Below, in pieces: positions 1-9,263 of a stretch of DNA of 64,000 bases. Position 1 is the stretch's first letter. Each line of letters opens with the position of its first letter. The notes under the pieces are model-generated. The model saw nothing but the letters and a program-made list of their open reading frames with translations, had not been told where the DNA came from and searched no databases. The stretch is taken from positions 124,001-188,000 of the forward strand of contig CAZNDO010000004.1 of NCBI GenBank assembly GCA_964571855.1, written 5' to 3'. Position numbers and translations under genes: made by a program. The stretch is from CAYYFX01 sp964571855 (GTDB taxonomy: Bacteria > ARS69).

Positions 1-1348
1 GCAGCATCCCGCGGTAGGACGCGGCGGAGAGGCCGTCGGTGGCCACGTAGAACTTGTTCTGCCCGCGCGGCGACAGGAAGTGCCCGGACTGCGGATCCAG
101 CCGGCCGCCGGTCAGGAACTGCAGCGCCATGAACGGGTGGGTGGTGCCGCCCATGCGCAGGTTGATCTCGATCGCGTGGATGCTCCACTCCTCGCCCGCG
201 TTGCGGGTGGCCATGAAGTCCACGCCGAGGCGGCTCACCACGCCCTTCGCCGCGAGCACGCGCGCCACCCTCAACGCCTCCTCGTGCAGGCGGAGGCGGT
301 AGTCGTCCGCGGCCGGGAAGCGGCAGCCCAGGTAGACCTGGCCGGTGCGCCCGCCGAGCAGCTGCTCGTGCGTGGACAGCACCTCGCAGGACCCGTCCGG
401 ATGGATGCGCACCTGCGCGCTCGGCGAGCGCACCTCGTCCGCCACCAGGAACTCCTCCACGATGCCGCCCATCTCGGAGAACTTCCGGAAGTACCACTCG
501 GCGTTCTCCGCGGACGAGGACCAGTCCAGCTTCTCGAGCGCGGCGGCCAGCGCCACGCGGCGCGGCGTCCCGCCCGCCGGCAGCGACGCCGGGTAGCTGA
601 ACGTGGCGTTGCCCGCGCCGGAGAAGCTCTCGTTCAGCTTGAGGACCGCGCGCTTCAGTCCCGGGCGGCGCTGCGCGAGCTCGTCCAGCGCCTCCAGGAT
701 GTCGTCCATGGAGTGCAGGTCCTCGAAGCCCAGCGGCATCGGCACCCCCGCCTCGGCGAACGCGCGGCGCGAGCCCGTCTTCGTGCCGTGATGCAGCAGC
801 TCGGGATCCAGCCCGTTGAGCGGCACGCCCAGCGCCACCGCGAGCTTCCGCTCCCACGGGCTCGAGTTGAAGCAGGTCAGGTAGGCGCGGTTCGAGTCCC
901 CGATCCAGGAGCGGATGCGGTCCACCAGGCGCGGCCGCTCGAAGATCTTCCGGGAGAGCGGCTTGGGGCTGGCATCGTAAACGCAGAAGAGCGCGAGGCG
1001 CTTGCGCGCGTGGCTGGCCGGCACGCCCACGAGCAGGTGGAGGTAGTAGTCCACGATCTCCGGGTGGATGGGCTGGCCGGTCACGTAGATGACATGCGCG
1101 CCGGGGTGCCGCAGCCGCATGAGCGTGAACAGGAGCCGCTCCTCGTAGAACGGCACGCCCTGGATCTTCGAGAGCTCCTCCCCGTCGAAGCTCAGCGAGG
1201 GCACCACCACGGACGTGTGGTCCCAGTGCGGCGAGGACTGGATCCCCTCCCACACGCCGCGCAGCTTCGACTGCAGCTCGCGGAACCGGCGGAGCTCCGC
1301 CTCCGAGGGCGGCGCGATCCGGGGGGATCCGGGGACGATGGCGGTCAT
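1..1348 (-). CDS. PGM1-type ATP-grasp ligase (3' part beyond window)
   Basis: Partial gene: the ATG at 1346-1348 and about 449 codons are visible, and the frame is still open at base 1. The C-terminal half has ATP-grasp features: LKLNESFSGAGN (nucleotide-binding region), VEEFLVADE, and the metal-binding IEINLRMGGTTHP with the Glu-x-Asn pair. The N-terminal half, with SFDGEELSKIQGVPFYEERLL and the block HPEIVDYYLHLL, resembles the family of peptide ligase PGM1-related proteins. Such enzymes join a carboxylate to an amine through an acyl phosphate; the substrate here cannot be read. The start follows a GGAG about 8 bases upstream. It is transcribed divergently from the pyrimidine operon and may share its control region. 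The family is fairly clear, the function open. Confidence 0.75.
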   Translation of the reverse strand, partial: MTAIVPGSPRIAPPSEAELRRFRELQSKLRGVWEGIQSSPHWDHTSVVVPSLSFDGEELSKIQGVPFYEERLLFTLMRLRHPGAHVIYVTGQPIHPEIVDYYLHLLVGVPASHARKRLALFCVYDASPKPLSRKIFERPRLVDRIRSWIGDSNRAYLTCFNSSPWERKLAVALGVPLNGLDPELLHHGTKTGSRRAFAEAGVPMPLGFEDLHSMDDILEALDELAQRRPGLKRAVLKLNESFSGAGNATFSYPASLPAGGTPRRVALAAALEKLDWSSSAENAEWYFRKFSEMGGIVEEFLVADEVRSPSAQVRIHPDGSCEVLSTHEQLLGGRTGQVYLGCRFPAADDYRLRLHEEALRVARVLAAKGVVSRLGVDFMATRNAGEEWSIHAIEINLRMGGTTHPFMALQFLTGGRLDPQSGHFLSPRGQNKFYVATDGLSAASYRGML

Positions 1349-1450
1349 GGGCCGTTCTCCGAGGAAGCGGCGATTATCGCGGACCGGCCCCGCCCCTTGC
1401 ACTCGAATTGTGCCGCGGGGGTTCCCCGCTCGTGCCGCCCGGCTCCTCGC

Positions 1451-1479
1451 TTGTCCGGCCCGCGCCGGTTGGCTAGAGT
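1451..1479 (+). promoter_or_regulatory. Sigma-70-type promoter of the pyrimidine/Ktr operon
   Basis: TTGTCC (1451-1456) and TAGAGT (1474-1479) each match the consensus at four of six positions with an ideal 17-base spacer, 24 bases before the mmsA ATG. It lies in the gap between divergent genes and is the only good promoter found ahead of the nine-gene run. Confidence 0.5.
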
Positions 1480-1502
1480 GACGGTTCCCCGTGGAGGTGG
1501 AC

Positions 1503-2960
1503 ATGACGGTACGGGCAGGCGTGGAGCGGCTGCGGAACTACATCGGGGGCGCGTGGGTGCCCGCCGCGGCCGGCGCGGTGCGCGAGGTGCGGAACCCGGC
1601 GAACGGCGACGTCCTGGCCGAGGTCCCCCTCGGCGGCGCGGAGGACGTGGACCGCGCGGTGCGGTCCGCCCAGGCGGCGTACCCCGCGTGGCGCGAGGTG
1701 CCGCCGGTGGAGCGGGCGCGCCATCTCTTCCGCCTGAAGTACCTGCTGGAGGAGCGGTTCGAGGATCTCGCGCGGACGGTCACGCTCGAGAACGGCAAGA
1801 CCCTCCCGGAGGCGCGCGGCAGCGTGCGCCGCGGCATCGAGTGCGTGGAGGTCGCGGCCGGCGCGCCGTCGCTCCTCATGGGACAGGCCATCGAGGACGT
1901 GGCCACGGGGATCGACTGCGAGTCCGTCCGGCAGCCGCTCGGCGTCTTCGCCGGCATCGCGCCGTTCAACTTCCCCGCCATGGTGCCGCTGTGGTTCTAC
2001 CCGTTCGCCGTGGCGTGCGGGAACACGTACGTGGTGAAGCCCTCCGAGCAGGTGCCGCTCAGCCAGCGCCTCCTGTTCGAGCTCGTGCACGAGGCCGGCT
2101 TCCCGAAGGGCGTGCTGAACCTGGTGAACGGCGCGCGCGAGGCGGCCGACGCGCTGCTCGTGCACCCGCTGGTGAAGGGCGTGAGCTTCGTGGGGTCGTC
2201 GCCCGTGGCGAAGCACGTGTACACCACCGCCGCCGCGAACGGGAAGCGCGTGCAGGCGCTCGGCGGGGCGAAGAACTTCCTCGTGGTGATGCCGGACGCG
2301 GACATGGACGCCGCGCTGCGCGCCGTGTCCGAGAGCGCGTACGGCTGCGCCGGGGAGCGGTGCCTCGCCGGCAGCGTGATCCTCACCGTGGGGAGCTGCC
2401 ACGACGAGGTGCGCCGCGGGCTCGTGGACCGCATCCGCGAGATCCGGATCGGGGACGGGCTGGATCCGGGGACCACCATGGGCCCGGTCATCTCCGAGGC
2501 GCACCGGGAGCGTGTCACCGCGTACATCGAGACCGGCGTGCGCGAGGGCGCGGAACTCGTGGTGGACGGCCGCGACGCCGGCAAGGGCCGGAAGGGCTGG
2601 TTCCTCGGCCCCACGCTGTTCGACAAGGTGAAGCCGGGCATGCGCATCGCGGACGAGGAGATCTTCGGCCCGGTGCTGTGCCTCGCGAACGTGCCCACGC
2701 TGGACGACGCGCTGGCCACCATCGCCGCGCACCCGCTGGCGAACGCCAGCTCCATCTTCACCTCCAGCGGGAAGCACGCGCGGGACTTCAAGTACCGCGT
2801 GGAGGCCAGCATGACCGCGGTGAACCTGGGCGTGCCCGCGCCCATGTCCTTCTTCGGCTTCGGGGGAGCGAAGGGATCGTTCTTCGGGGACCTGAAGGCG
2901 CACGGCCGCGAGGCGTTCGACTTCTTCACCGACAAGAAGATCGTCATCTCGCGCTGGTAG
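1503..2960 (+). CDS. mmsA: Methylmalonate/malonate-semialdehyde dehydrogenase (CoA-acylating)
   Basis: 485-residue aldehyde dehydrogenase. The PFNFPAM motif (154-160), catalytic Cys287 in GERCLAGS, and GAKN (255-258) where most ALDHs carry the general-base Glu (ELGGK) mark the CoA-dependent methylmalonate-semialdehyde family (about 485-500 residues). It oxidatively decarboxylates malonate semialdehyde to acetyl-CoA, or methylmalonate semialdehyde to propionyl-CoA. That is the last step for carbon leaving uracil or thymine through the beta-amino acid made by the genes downstream. An in-frame GTG lies at 1491, but it sits inside the GGAGG that serves the ATG at 1503, so I take 1503. First gene of the operon; the next begins 22 bases after its stop. 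Confidence 0.92.
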   Translation: MTVRAGVERLRNYIGGAWVPAAAGAVREVRNPANGDVLAEVPLGGAEDVDRAVRSAQAAYPAWREVPPVERARHLFRLKYLLEERFEDLARTVTLENGKTLPEARGSVRRGIECVEVAAGAPSLLMGQAIEDVATGIDCESVRQPLGVFAGIAPFNFPAMVPLWFYPFAVACGNTYVVKPSEQVPLSQRLLFELVHEAGFPKGVLNLVNGAREAADALLVHPLVKGVSFVGSSPVAKHVYTTAAANGKRVQALGGAKNFLVVMPDADMDAALRAVSESAYGCAGERCLAGSVILTVGSCHDEVRRGLVDRIREIRIGDGLDPGTTMGPVISEAHRERVTAYIETGVREGAELVVDGRDAGKGRKGWFLGPTLFDKVKPGMRIADEEIFGPVLCLANVPTLDDALATIAAHPLANASSIFTSSGKHARDFKYRVEASMTAVNLGVPAPMSFFGFGGAKGSFFGDLKAHGREAFDFFTDKKIVISRW

Positions 2961-2982
2961 GGCAGCCACAGGGAGGATGCAC

Positions 2983-3855
<873 letters not shown>

Positions 3856-3876
3856 CGCGCCCGCGGGGAGGCGGAC

Positions 3877-5247
3877 ATGGGAACCCTCATCCGGAACGGC
3901 ACGGTGATCACGCCCCTGGACCGGCTGCGCGCGGACGTGCTGTGCGTGGACGGGCGCATCGCGGCGGTGGCGCCGGCCCTGGACGCCGCGGGGCACCAGG
4001 TGGTGGACGCGTCCGGGCAGCTCGTGTTCCCCGGCGGCATCGACCCGCACGTGCACATGGCGCTCCCCTTCATGGGCACCGTGTCCCTGGACGACTTCGA
4101 GACGGGCGGCGCGGCCGGCCTCGCCGGCGGCACCACCACCTTCATCGACTTCGTGATCCCCGGCCGGCAGGACGACGCGATGGAGGTGCTGCGCGCCTGG
4201 CGCGAGAAGTCCCGCAACGCCACCGCGGACTACGCCTACCACATGGCGGTGACCTCCTGGGGCCCGAAGAGCGCGGAATGGATGCGCGCCGCCGTGCAGG
4301 ACGAGGGCATCACGTCCATCAAGGTCTTCCTGGCGTACCGCGGCGCGATCGGGATCGACGACGTGGAGCTGGTGGAGGCCATGAGCTGCGCCGGGAAGCT
4401 GGGCGCCGTGGTCACGGTGCACGCCGAGCACGGCGACGTGGTGGCGAAGCTGCAGCAGGAGCTCTTCGCCGCGGGGAAGACCGCGCCGAGGTACCATGCG
4501 CTCTCCCGCCCCTCGGACTGCGAGGGCGAGGCCACGAACCGCGCGCTCATGATCGCACGCCACGCGGGCGCGAAGGCGTACATCGTGCACATGACCTGCC
4601 GCGAGGCGGTCGAGGCGCTGGCCGCCGCGCGCGCCCGCGGCCAGGAGTGCTGGGGCGAGACCTGCCCGCAGTACCTGCTGCTGGACGACACGGTGTACGA
4701 CAAGCCGGACTTCGAGGGCGCCACCTACGTCATGTCCCCGCCCATCCGGCCGAAGGGGCACGCAGGCGTGCTGTGGGCGGCGCTCTCGGCCGGCATCCTC
4801 TCCACGATCGGCACGGACCACATCACGTTCTCGCACGAGCAGAAGCGGAACGGGCTCGCGGACTTCCGCCTCATCCCGAACGGCGCCGGCGGCATCCAGG
4901 ACCGCATGTCCCTGCTGTGGCACCACGGCGTGCGCGCCGGCCGCTTCGACGAGCACCGCTTCGTGGACCTCGTGTCCACGCGCGCGGCGAAGATCTTCCA
5001 CCTGTACCCGCGCAAGGGTGCCCTGCTCCCCGGCTCGGACGCGGACGTCGTCGTCTGGGATCCCGAGGGCACGCGCACCATCTCGGCGCGCACCCACTTC
5101 CACCGCAACGATCGCAGCATCTTCGAGGGCTTCGAGGTGAAGGGCGTGCCCTCCACCGTCCTCCTGGGCGGGCGCATCGTGTACCGGGACGGCGACCTGC
5201 GCGCGGAGCGCGGCGCCGGCCGCTACCTGGCCAGGAGGGTCTCGTGA
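3877..5247 (+). CDS. hydA: Dihydropyrimidinase (D-hydantoinase family)
   Basis: 456-residue cyclic amidohydrolase opening the ring of dihydrouracil or dihydrothymine. All binuclear-zinc ligands are present: His58 and His60 (GIDPHVHM), the Lys that is carboxylated (Lys149 in SIKVFLAY), His182 (VTVHAEHGD), His238 (YIVHMTC) and Asp314 (STIGTDH). Length fits the family (450-500). ATG start with GGGAGG six bases upstream. Its stop overlaps the aminotransferase start as GTGA (5244-5247), so the two are translationally coupled. Allantoinase or hydantoinase roles are possible for the fold, but PreT and PreA in the same operon settle the pathway. Confidence 0.93.
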   Translation: MGTLIRNGTVITPLDRLRADVLCVDGRIAAVAPALDAAGHQVVDASGQLVFPGGIDPHVHMALPFMGTVSLDDFETGGAAGLAGGTTTFIDFVIPGRQDDAMEVLRAWREKSRNATADYAYHMAVTSWGPKSAEWMRAAVQDEGITSIKVFLAYRGAIGIDDVELVEAMSCAGKLGAVVTVHAEHGDVVAKLQQELFAAGKTAPRYHALSRPSDCEGEATNRALMIARHAGAKAYIVHMTCREAVEALAAARARGQECWGETCPQYLLLDDTVYDKPDFEGATYVMSPPIRPKGHAGVLWAALSAGILSTIGTDHITFSHEQKRNGLADFRLIPNGAGGIQDRMSLLWHHGVRAGRFDEHRFVDLVSTRAAKIFHLYPRKGALLPGSDADVVVWDPEGTRTISARTHFHRNDRSIFEGFEVKGVPSTVLLGGRIVYRDGDLRAERGAGRYLARRVS

Positions 5248-6563
5248 ATCCGCAGACCGGGACGGACCGCGCCGCCGAGGCGCGCCGCAAGCACAGGGAG
5301 TTCCTGCACCCCGCGGTGGCGAACTACTACGAGGAGCCCCTGGTGCTGGAGAGCGGCAAGGGGCTGCGCGTGAAGGACGCGGACGGCCGCGAGTACCTGG
5401 ACTTCTTCGGCGGCATCCTCACGGTGTCCATCGGCCACGCGGACGACCGGGTCGGCGCCGCCGTGAAGGCCCAGGTGGACCGGCTCGTGCACGTGTCCAG
5501 CCTGTACCCCGTGCTGCCGGTGGTGGAGCTGGCGGAGCGCCTCGCCCGGATCACGCCGGGGCGCCTGTCGAAGACCATCTTCAACGCGTCCGGCACCGAG
5601 GCGGACGACACGGCGGTCGTGCTGGCGCAGGTGTTCACGGGCGCCCAGGAGATCGTGGCGCTGCGCCACGGGTACTCCGGCCGCGGCACGCTGGCGCAGT
5701 CCCTGACGGGCCACGCGCCGTGGCGCGCCGTGCCCACGCAGGTGGCCGGCATCAAGCACGCGCTGGCGCCCTACTGCTACCGCTGCCCGCTGGGGCTGAA
5801 GTACCCGGACTGCGGCGTGAAGTGCGCCGACGACGTGGACGAGCTCATCCGCACCACCACCACCGGGCGGATCGCGGGGTTCATCGCGGAGCCCATCCTC
5901 GGCGTGGGCGGGTTCATCACCCCGCCGCCGGAGTACTTCCGCAAGGTCGTGGAGATCGTGCGGAAGCACGGCGGCGTGTTCATCTGCGACGAAGTGCAGA
6001 CCGGCTTCGGGCGCACCGGCACGCACATGTTCGGCATCTCCCACTGGGGCGTCACGCCGGACATCATGACCATGGCGAAGGGGATCGCGAACGGCCTGCC
6101 CCTGGCCGCGGTCACGGCCACGCCGGAGATCGCCGACGCGTTCAAGAAGCTCACCATCTCCACGTTCGGCGGGAGCCCCGTGTCCTGCGCGGCGGCGAAC
6201 GCCACGATCGACATCATCGAGTCGGAGAAGCTCCCGGCGAACGCCGAGGCCATGGGCGCCCGGCTCCGCGCGGGGCTGGACGAGCTGCAGCGTCGCTTCC
6301 CGAAGACGATCGGCGACATCCGCGGGAAGGGTCTCATGGTCGGCCTGGAGATGGTCGTGGACGAGCGCGGCGGGGATCGCACCCCGAATCCGGCGGCGGT
6401 CAACCGCTTCTTCGAGGAGACGAAGCGGCGCGGGCTGCTCGTGGGGAAGGGCGGCCACTTCGGCAACGTCCTGCGCATCACGCCGCCCCTCACCGTGGGC
6501 GCGGCCGAGATCGACGAGGCGCTCGCGGTGTTCCGCGACGCCTTCGAGGCGATGGGGGCCTGA
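5244..6563 (+). CDS. Class III aminotransferase, AGXT2-like (beta-alanine / beta-aminoisobutyrate transaminase)
   Basis: 439-residue PLP fold-type I transaminase. Asp249 (ICDEVQTGFGRTG) and Schiff-base Lys279 (TMAKGIANGLP) are clear. The insert CYRCPLGLKYPDCGVKCADD is typical of the alanine-glyoxylate/AGXT2-like branch. By position it should convert beta-alanine (from uracil) or beta-aminoisobutyrate (from thymine) to the semialdehyde used by MmsA. The acceptor (pyruvate, glyoxylate or 2-oxoglutarate) cannot be read. GTG start inside the GTGA overlap with the previous gene, behind an AGGAGGG; other in-frame starts lie inside conserved sequence. Confidence 0.88.
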   Translation: MNPQTGTDRAAEARRKHREFLHPAVANYYEEPLVLESGKGLRVKDADGREYLDFFGGILTVSIGHADDRVGAAVKAQVDRLVHVSSLYPVLPVVELAERLARITPGRLSKTIFNASGTEADDTAVVLAQVFTGAQEIVALRHGYSGRGTLAQSLTGHAPWRAVPTQVAGIKHALAPYCYRCPLGLKYPDCGVKCADDVDELIRTTTTGRIAGFIAEPILGVGGFITPPPEYFRKVVEIVRKHGGVFICDEVQTGFGRTGTHMFGISHWGVTPDIMTMAKGIANGLPLAAVTATPEIADAFKKLTISTFGGSPVSCAAANATIDIIESEKLPANAEAMGARLRAGLDELQRRFPKTIGDIRGKGLMVGLEMVVDERGGDRTPNPAAVNRFFEETKRRGLLVGKGGHFGNVLRITPPLTVGAAEIDEALAVFRDAFEAMGA

Positions 6564-6564
6564 C

Positions 6565-7914
6565 GTGCCGGGCGCGCCGGACACCGCGCCGTCGGCGCGC
6601 TGGGGCCTCCCGGCGGAGCGGCCCGAGCTGCGCTTCGCGGGGAAGCACGCGCCGCTCGCGCCCACGGAGGCGGCGCGCGAGGCCGCGCGCTGCCTGTACT
6701 GCGTGGACGCGCCGTGCATCCGCGCCTGCCCCACCGCGATCGACGTGCCCACCTTCATCCGCAAGATCGGCACGGGGAACGTGCGCGGCGCGGCGCGCAC
6801 GATCCTGACCGCGAACCTGCTCGGGAAGAGCTGCGCGCGCGTGTGCCCCGTGGAGGTGCTGTGCGAGGGCGCGTGCGTGTACACGAAGGACGGCCGGCCG
6901 CCCATCGAGATCGGCCGGCTGCAGCGGTACGCCCTGGACCACGGCGGCGGCGTGGAGCTCCTGCCGAAGGCGCCGCCCACGGGGCGCTCCGTGGGCCTGG
7001 TCGGGGGCGGCCCGGCGTCCCTGGCGTGCGCGGGCACGCTGGCGCTGCTCGGCCACTCCCCCGTCATCTACGAGAAGCGGCGGCTCCCGGGCGGGCTCAA
7101 CACGACCGGCGTGGCCCCGTACAAGCTGCTCGCGGACGAGGCGCTGCTGGAGGTCGAAGCGCTGCTCGGCCTCGGCATCGAGGTCCGCACCGGCGTGGAA
7201 GTGGGCGTGGACCTGGGCGCGGCGGAGCTGCTGGGCCGGCACGAGGCGGTCTTCCTCGGCATCGGCCTGGGCGCGGACTCGAGGCTGGGGATCCCCGGCG
7301 AGGACGGCCCCGGCGTGGTCGGCGCCGTGGCGTGGATCGAGCGCGTGAAGAACGAACGGGACGATCCCGCGCGGGGCGTGCGCTCCGCGGTGGTGGTGGG
7401 CGGCGGCAACACGGCGATCGACGCATGCCGCGCGCTGCGCGGGCTCGGCGTCCCGTCGGTCACGCTGGCCTACCGCCGCGATCGCGCGCGGATGAAGGCG
7501 TACGCCCACGAGGTGGAGGCCGCGCTGGGGCGCGGCGTGGGACTGTGCGAGAACGTGGCGCTCGCGGAGGTCCTGCGCGAGGACGGCCGCGTCACGGCCG
7601 TGCGGCTCGTGGCCGCGCGGGACGGCCGCCCCACGACCGCGGAGGCCGGCGTCCTGCCGGCCGACCTCGTGGTGCTCGCGCTGGGCCAGGCGAAGCTGGC
7701 GCAGGTGGCGCGCCTCTTCGAGGGCGTGGAGGTGGACGCGCGCGGCCGCATCGCGTGCGACCCCGGCACCGGCCGCACCGGGAATCCCCGCGTCTTCGCC
7801 GGCGGCGACGCGCGCAACGGCGGCAGGGAGGTCGTGAACGCGGCCGCCGAGGGCCAGGCCGCCGCGCGCGCCATCGACCGGCTGCTGCGCGGCGCCGACG
7901 CGGGAGGCGCGTGA
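6565..7914 (+). CDS. preT: NAD(P)-dependent dihydropyrimidine dehydrogenase, electron-input subunit PreT
   Basis: 449-residue flavoprotein like the small subunit of glutamate synthase. Two N-terminal Fe-S Cys clusters (43, 46, 51, 55 and 90, 94, 100, 104) are followed by an FAD Rossmann motif (GLVGGGPASLACAG, from 144), an NAD(P) motif (VVVGGGNTAIDA, about 270) and the C-terminal VFAGGDARNGG. It passes electrons from NAD(P)H to PreA for reduction of uracil or thymine, corresponding to the N-terminal half of mammalian DPD. GTG start one base after the previous stop; it overlaps preA by one base. Confidence 0.9.
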   Translation: MPGAPDTAPSARWGLPAERPELRFAGKHAPLAPTEAAREAARCLYCVDAPCIRACPTAIDVPTFIRKIGTGNVRGAARTILTANLLGKSCARVCPVEVLCEGACVYTKDGRPPIEIGRLQRYALDHGGGVELLPKAPPTGRSVGLVGGGPASLACAGTLALLGHSPVIYEKRRLPGGLNTTGVAPYKLLADEALLEVEALLGLGIEVRTGVEVGVDLGAAELLGRHEAVFLGIGLGADSRLGIPGEDGPGVVGAVAWIERVKNERDDPARGVRSAVVVGGGNTAIDACRALRGLGVPSVTLAYRRDRARMKAYAHEVEAALGRGVGLCENVALAEVLREDGRVTAVRLVAARDGRPTTAEAGVLPADLVVLALGQAKLAQVARLFEGVEVDARGRIACDPGTGRTGNPRVFAGGDARNGGREVVNAAAEGQAAARAIDRLLRGADAGGA

Positions 7915-9263
7915 TGGCGGATCTCTCCGGGACCTTCGCCGGCATCCGCACGCCGAACCCGTTCTGGCTGGCCTCCGGCCCGCCCACGAACTCCGGCGAC
8001 CAGGTGGCCCGCGCCTTCGACGCCGGCTGGGGCGGCGCGGTGTGGAAGACCCTGGGCAACCCGATCGTGAACGTGTCCAGCCGGCTGGGCTCGGTGGACT
8101 GGGGCGGCGCGCGCATGATGGGACTCAACAACATCGAGCTCATCACGGATCGCCCGCTGGACGTGAACCTCCGCGAGATCGCGGACGTGAAGCGGCGGTA
8201 CCCCGGCCACGCGGTGATCGTGTCGCTCATGTTCGAGTCCCGCGCGGAGTGGGCGGACATCCTGAAGCGCTGCGAGGACACCGGCGCGGACGGCGTGGAG
8301 CTGAACTTCGGCTGCCCGCACGGGATGTGCGAGCGCGGCATGGGCTCCGCGGTGGGCCAGGAGCCGCGCGTCCTGCGGGAGCTCGTGTCGTGGGTGCGGG
8401 AAGCCACCACGCTCCCGGTCATCGCGAAGCTGACGCCGAACGTCACGGACGTGCTGGAGCCCGCGCGCGCCGCGAAGGCCGGCGGCGCGGACGCGGTGTC
8501 GCTCATCAACACGATCCAGAGCGTGATGGGCGTGGACCTGGACCGGCTGGTGCCGCTGCCGCGCGTGGGCGCGGCGTCCAGCCACGGCGGCTACTGCGGC
8601 CCCGCCGTGAAGCCGGTGGCGCTGCGGATGGTCGCGCAGATCGCGCGGGAGAGGGAGCTGGCGCTGCCCATCTCCGGGATCGGCGGGATCGGCACATGGC
8701 GGGATGCGGCGGAGTTCCTGGCGCTCGGGGCCGCGAACGTGCAGGTCTGCACCGCGGTGATGCACTGGGGCTTCCGGATCGTGGAGGACCTGATCGACGG
8801 GCTGTCCGGGTACCTGGACTCGAAGGGCATGACGGGCGTGGCGCAGCTCGTGGGCGCGGCGGTGCCGGGCTTCCGCGAGTGGGGCGAGCTGGACCTCAAC
8901 TACCACGTGGTCGCGGCCATCGACGAGGCGCTCTGCATCGGCTGCCGCCTGTGCGAGGTGGCCTGCCACGACGGCGCGCACCAGTGCATCCACGCGCCGG
9001 GCGTGGAACCGACGCCCGGGCACGCGGCCCCGCGCGCGGCGGAGGCGGCGCGCCGGGCGCGCGAGGCGCCGGAGCACTCCCCGTACCGCGTGCCGTGGGT
9101 GGACGAGACCGAGTGCGTGGGCTGCAACCTGTGCGCCCTCGTCTGCCCCGTGGACGGCTGCATCTCCATGGTCGAGCGCCGCCGGAGCCCGGCCCCCGAG
9201 ACCTGGAACGACCGGGTGGCGAAGGGGACGGACCGGGTGCCCGGGGGCCTCGCGGACCTGTGA
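7914..9263 (+). CDS. preA: Dihydropyrimidine dehydrogenase, catalytic subunit PreA
   Basis: 449 residues: a dihydroorotate-dehydrogenase-like FMN barrel (1-330) plus a C-terminal domain with two 4Fe-4S motifs (CIGCRLCEVAC from 341; CVGCNLCALVCP near 393). It reduces uracil or thymine to the dihydro form with electrons from PreT. In the active-site loop (NFGCPHGMCERGMGSAVGQ) the position of the mammalian catalytic Cys (...ACGQ) is Val147, while Cys139 lies a few residues earlier. From memory this is usual in bacterial PreA; I have not aligned it. ATG overlaps the preT stop (TGATG), GGGAGG six bases upstream. Its stop overlaps ktrB as GTGA. Confidence 0.92.
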   Translation: MADLSGTFAGIRTPNPFWLASGPPTNSGDQVARAFDAGWGGAVWKTLGNPIVNVSSRLGSVDWGGARMMGLNNIELITDRPLDVNLREIADVKRRYPGHAVIVSLMFESRAEWADILKRCEDTGADGVELNFGCPHGMCERGMGSAVGQEPRVLRELVSWVREATTLPVIAKLTPNVTDVLEPARAAKAGGADAVSLINTIQSVMGVDLDRLVPLPRVGAASSHGGYCGPAVKPVALRMVAQIARERELALPISGIGGIGTWRDAAEFLALGAANVQVCTAVMHWGFRIVEDLIDGLSGYLDSKGMTGVAQLVGAAVPGFREWGELDLNYHVVAAIDEALCIGCRLCEVACHDGAHQCIHAPGVEPTPGHAAPRAAEAARRAREAPEHSPYRVPWVDETECVGCNLCALVCPVDGCISMVERRRSPAPETWNDRVAKGTDRVPGGLADL

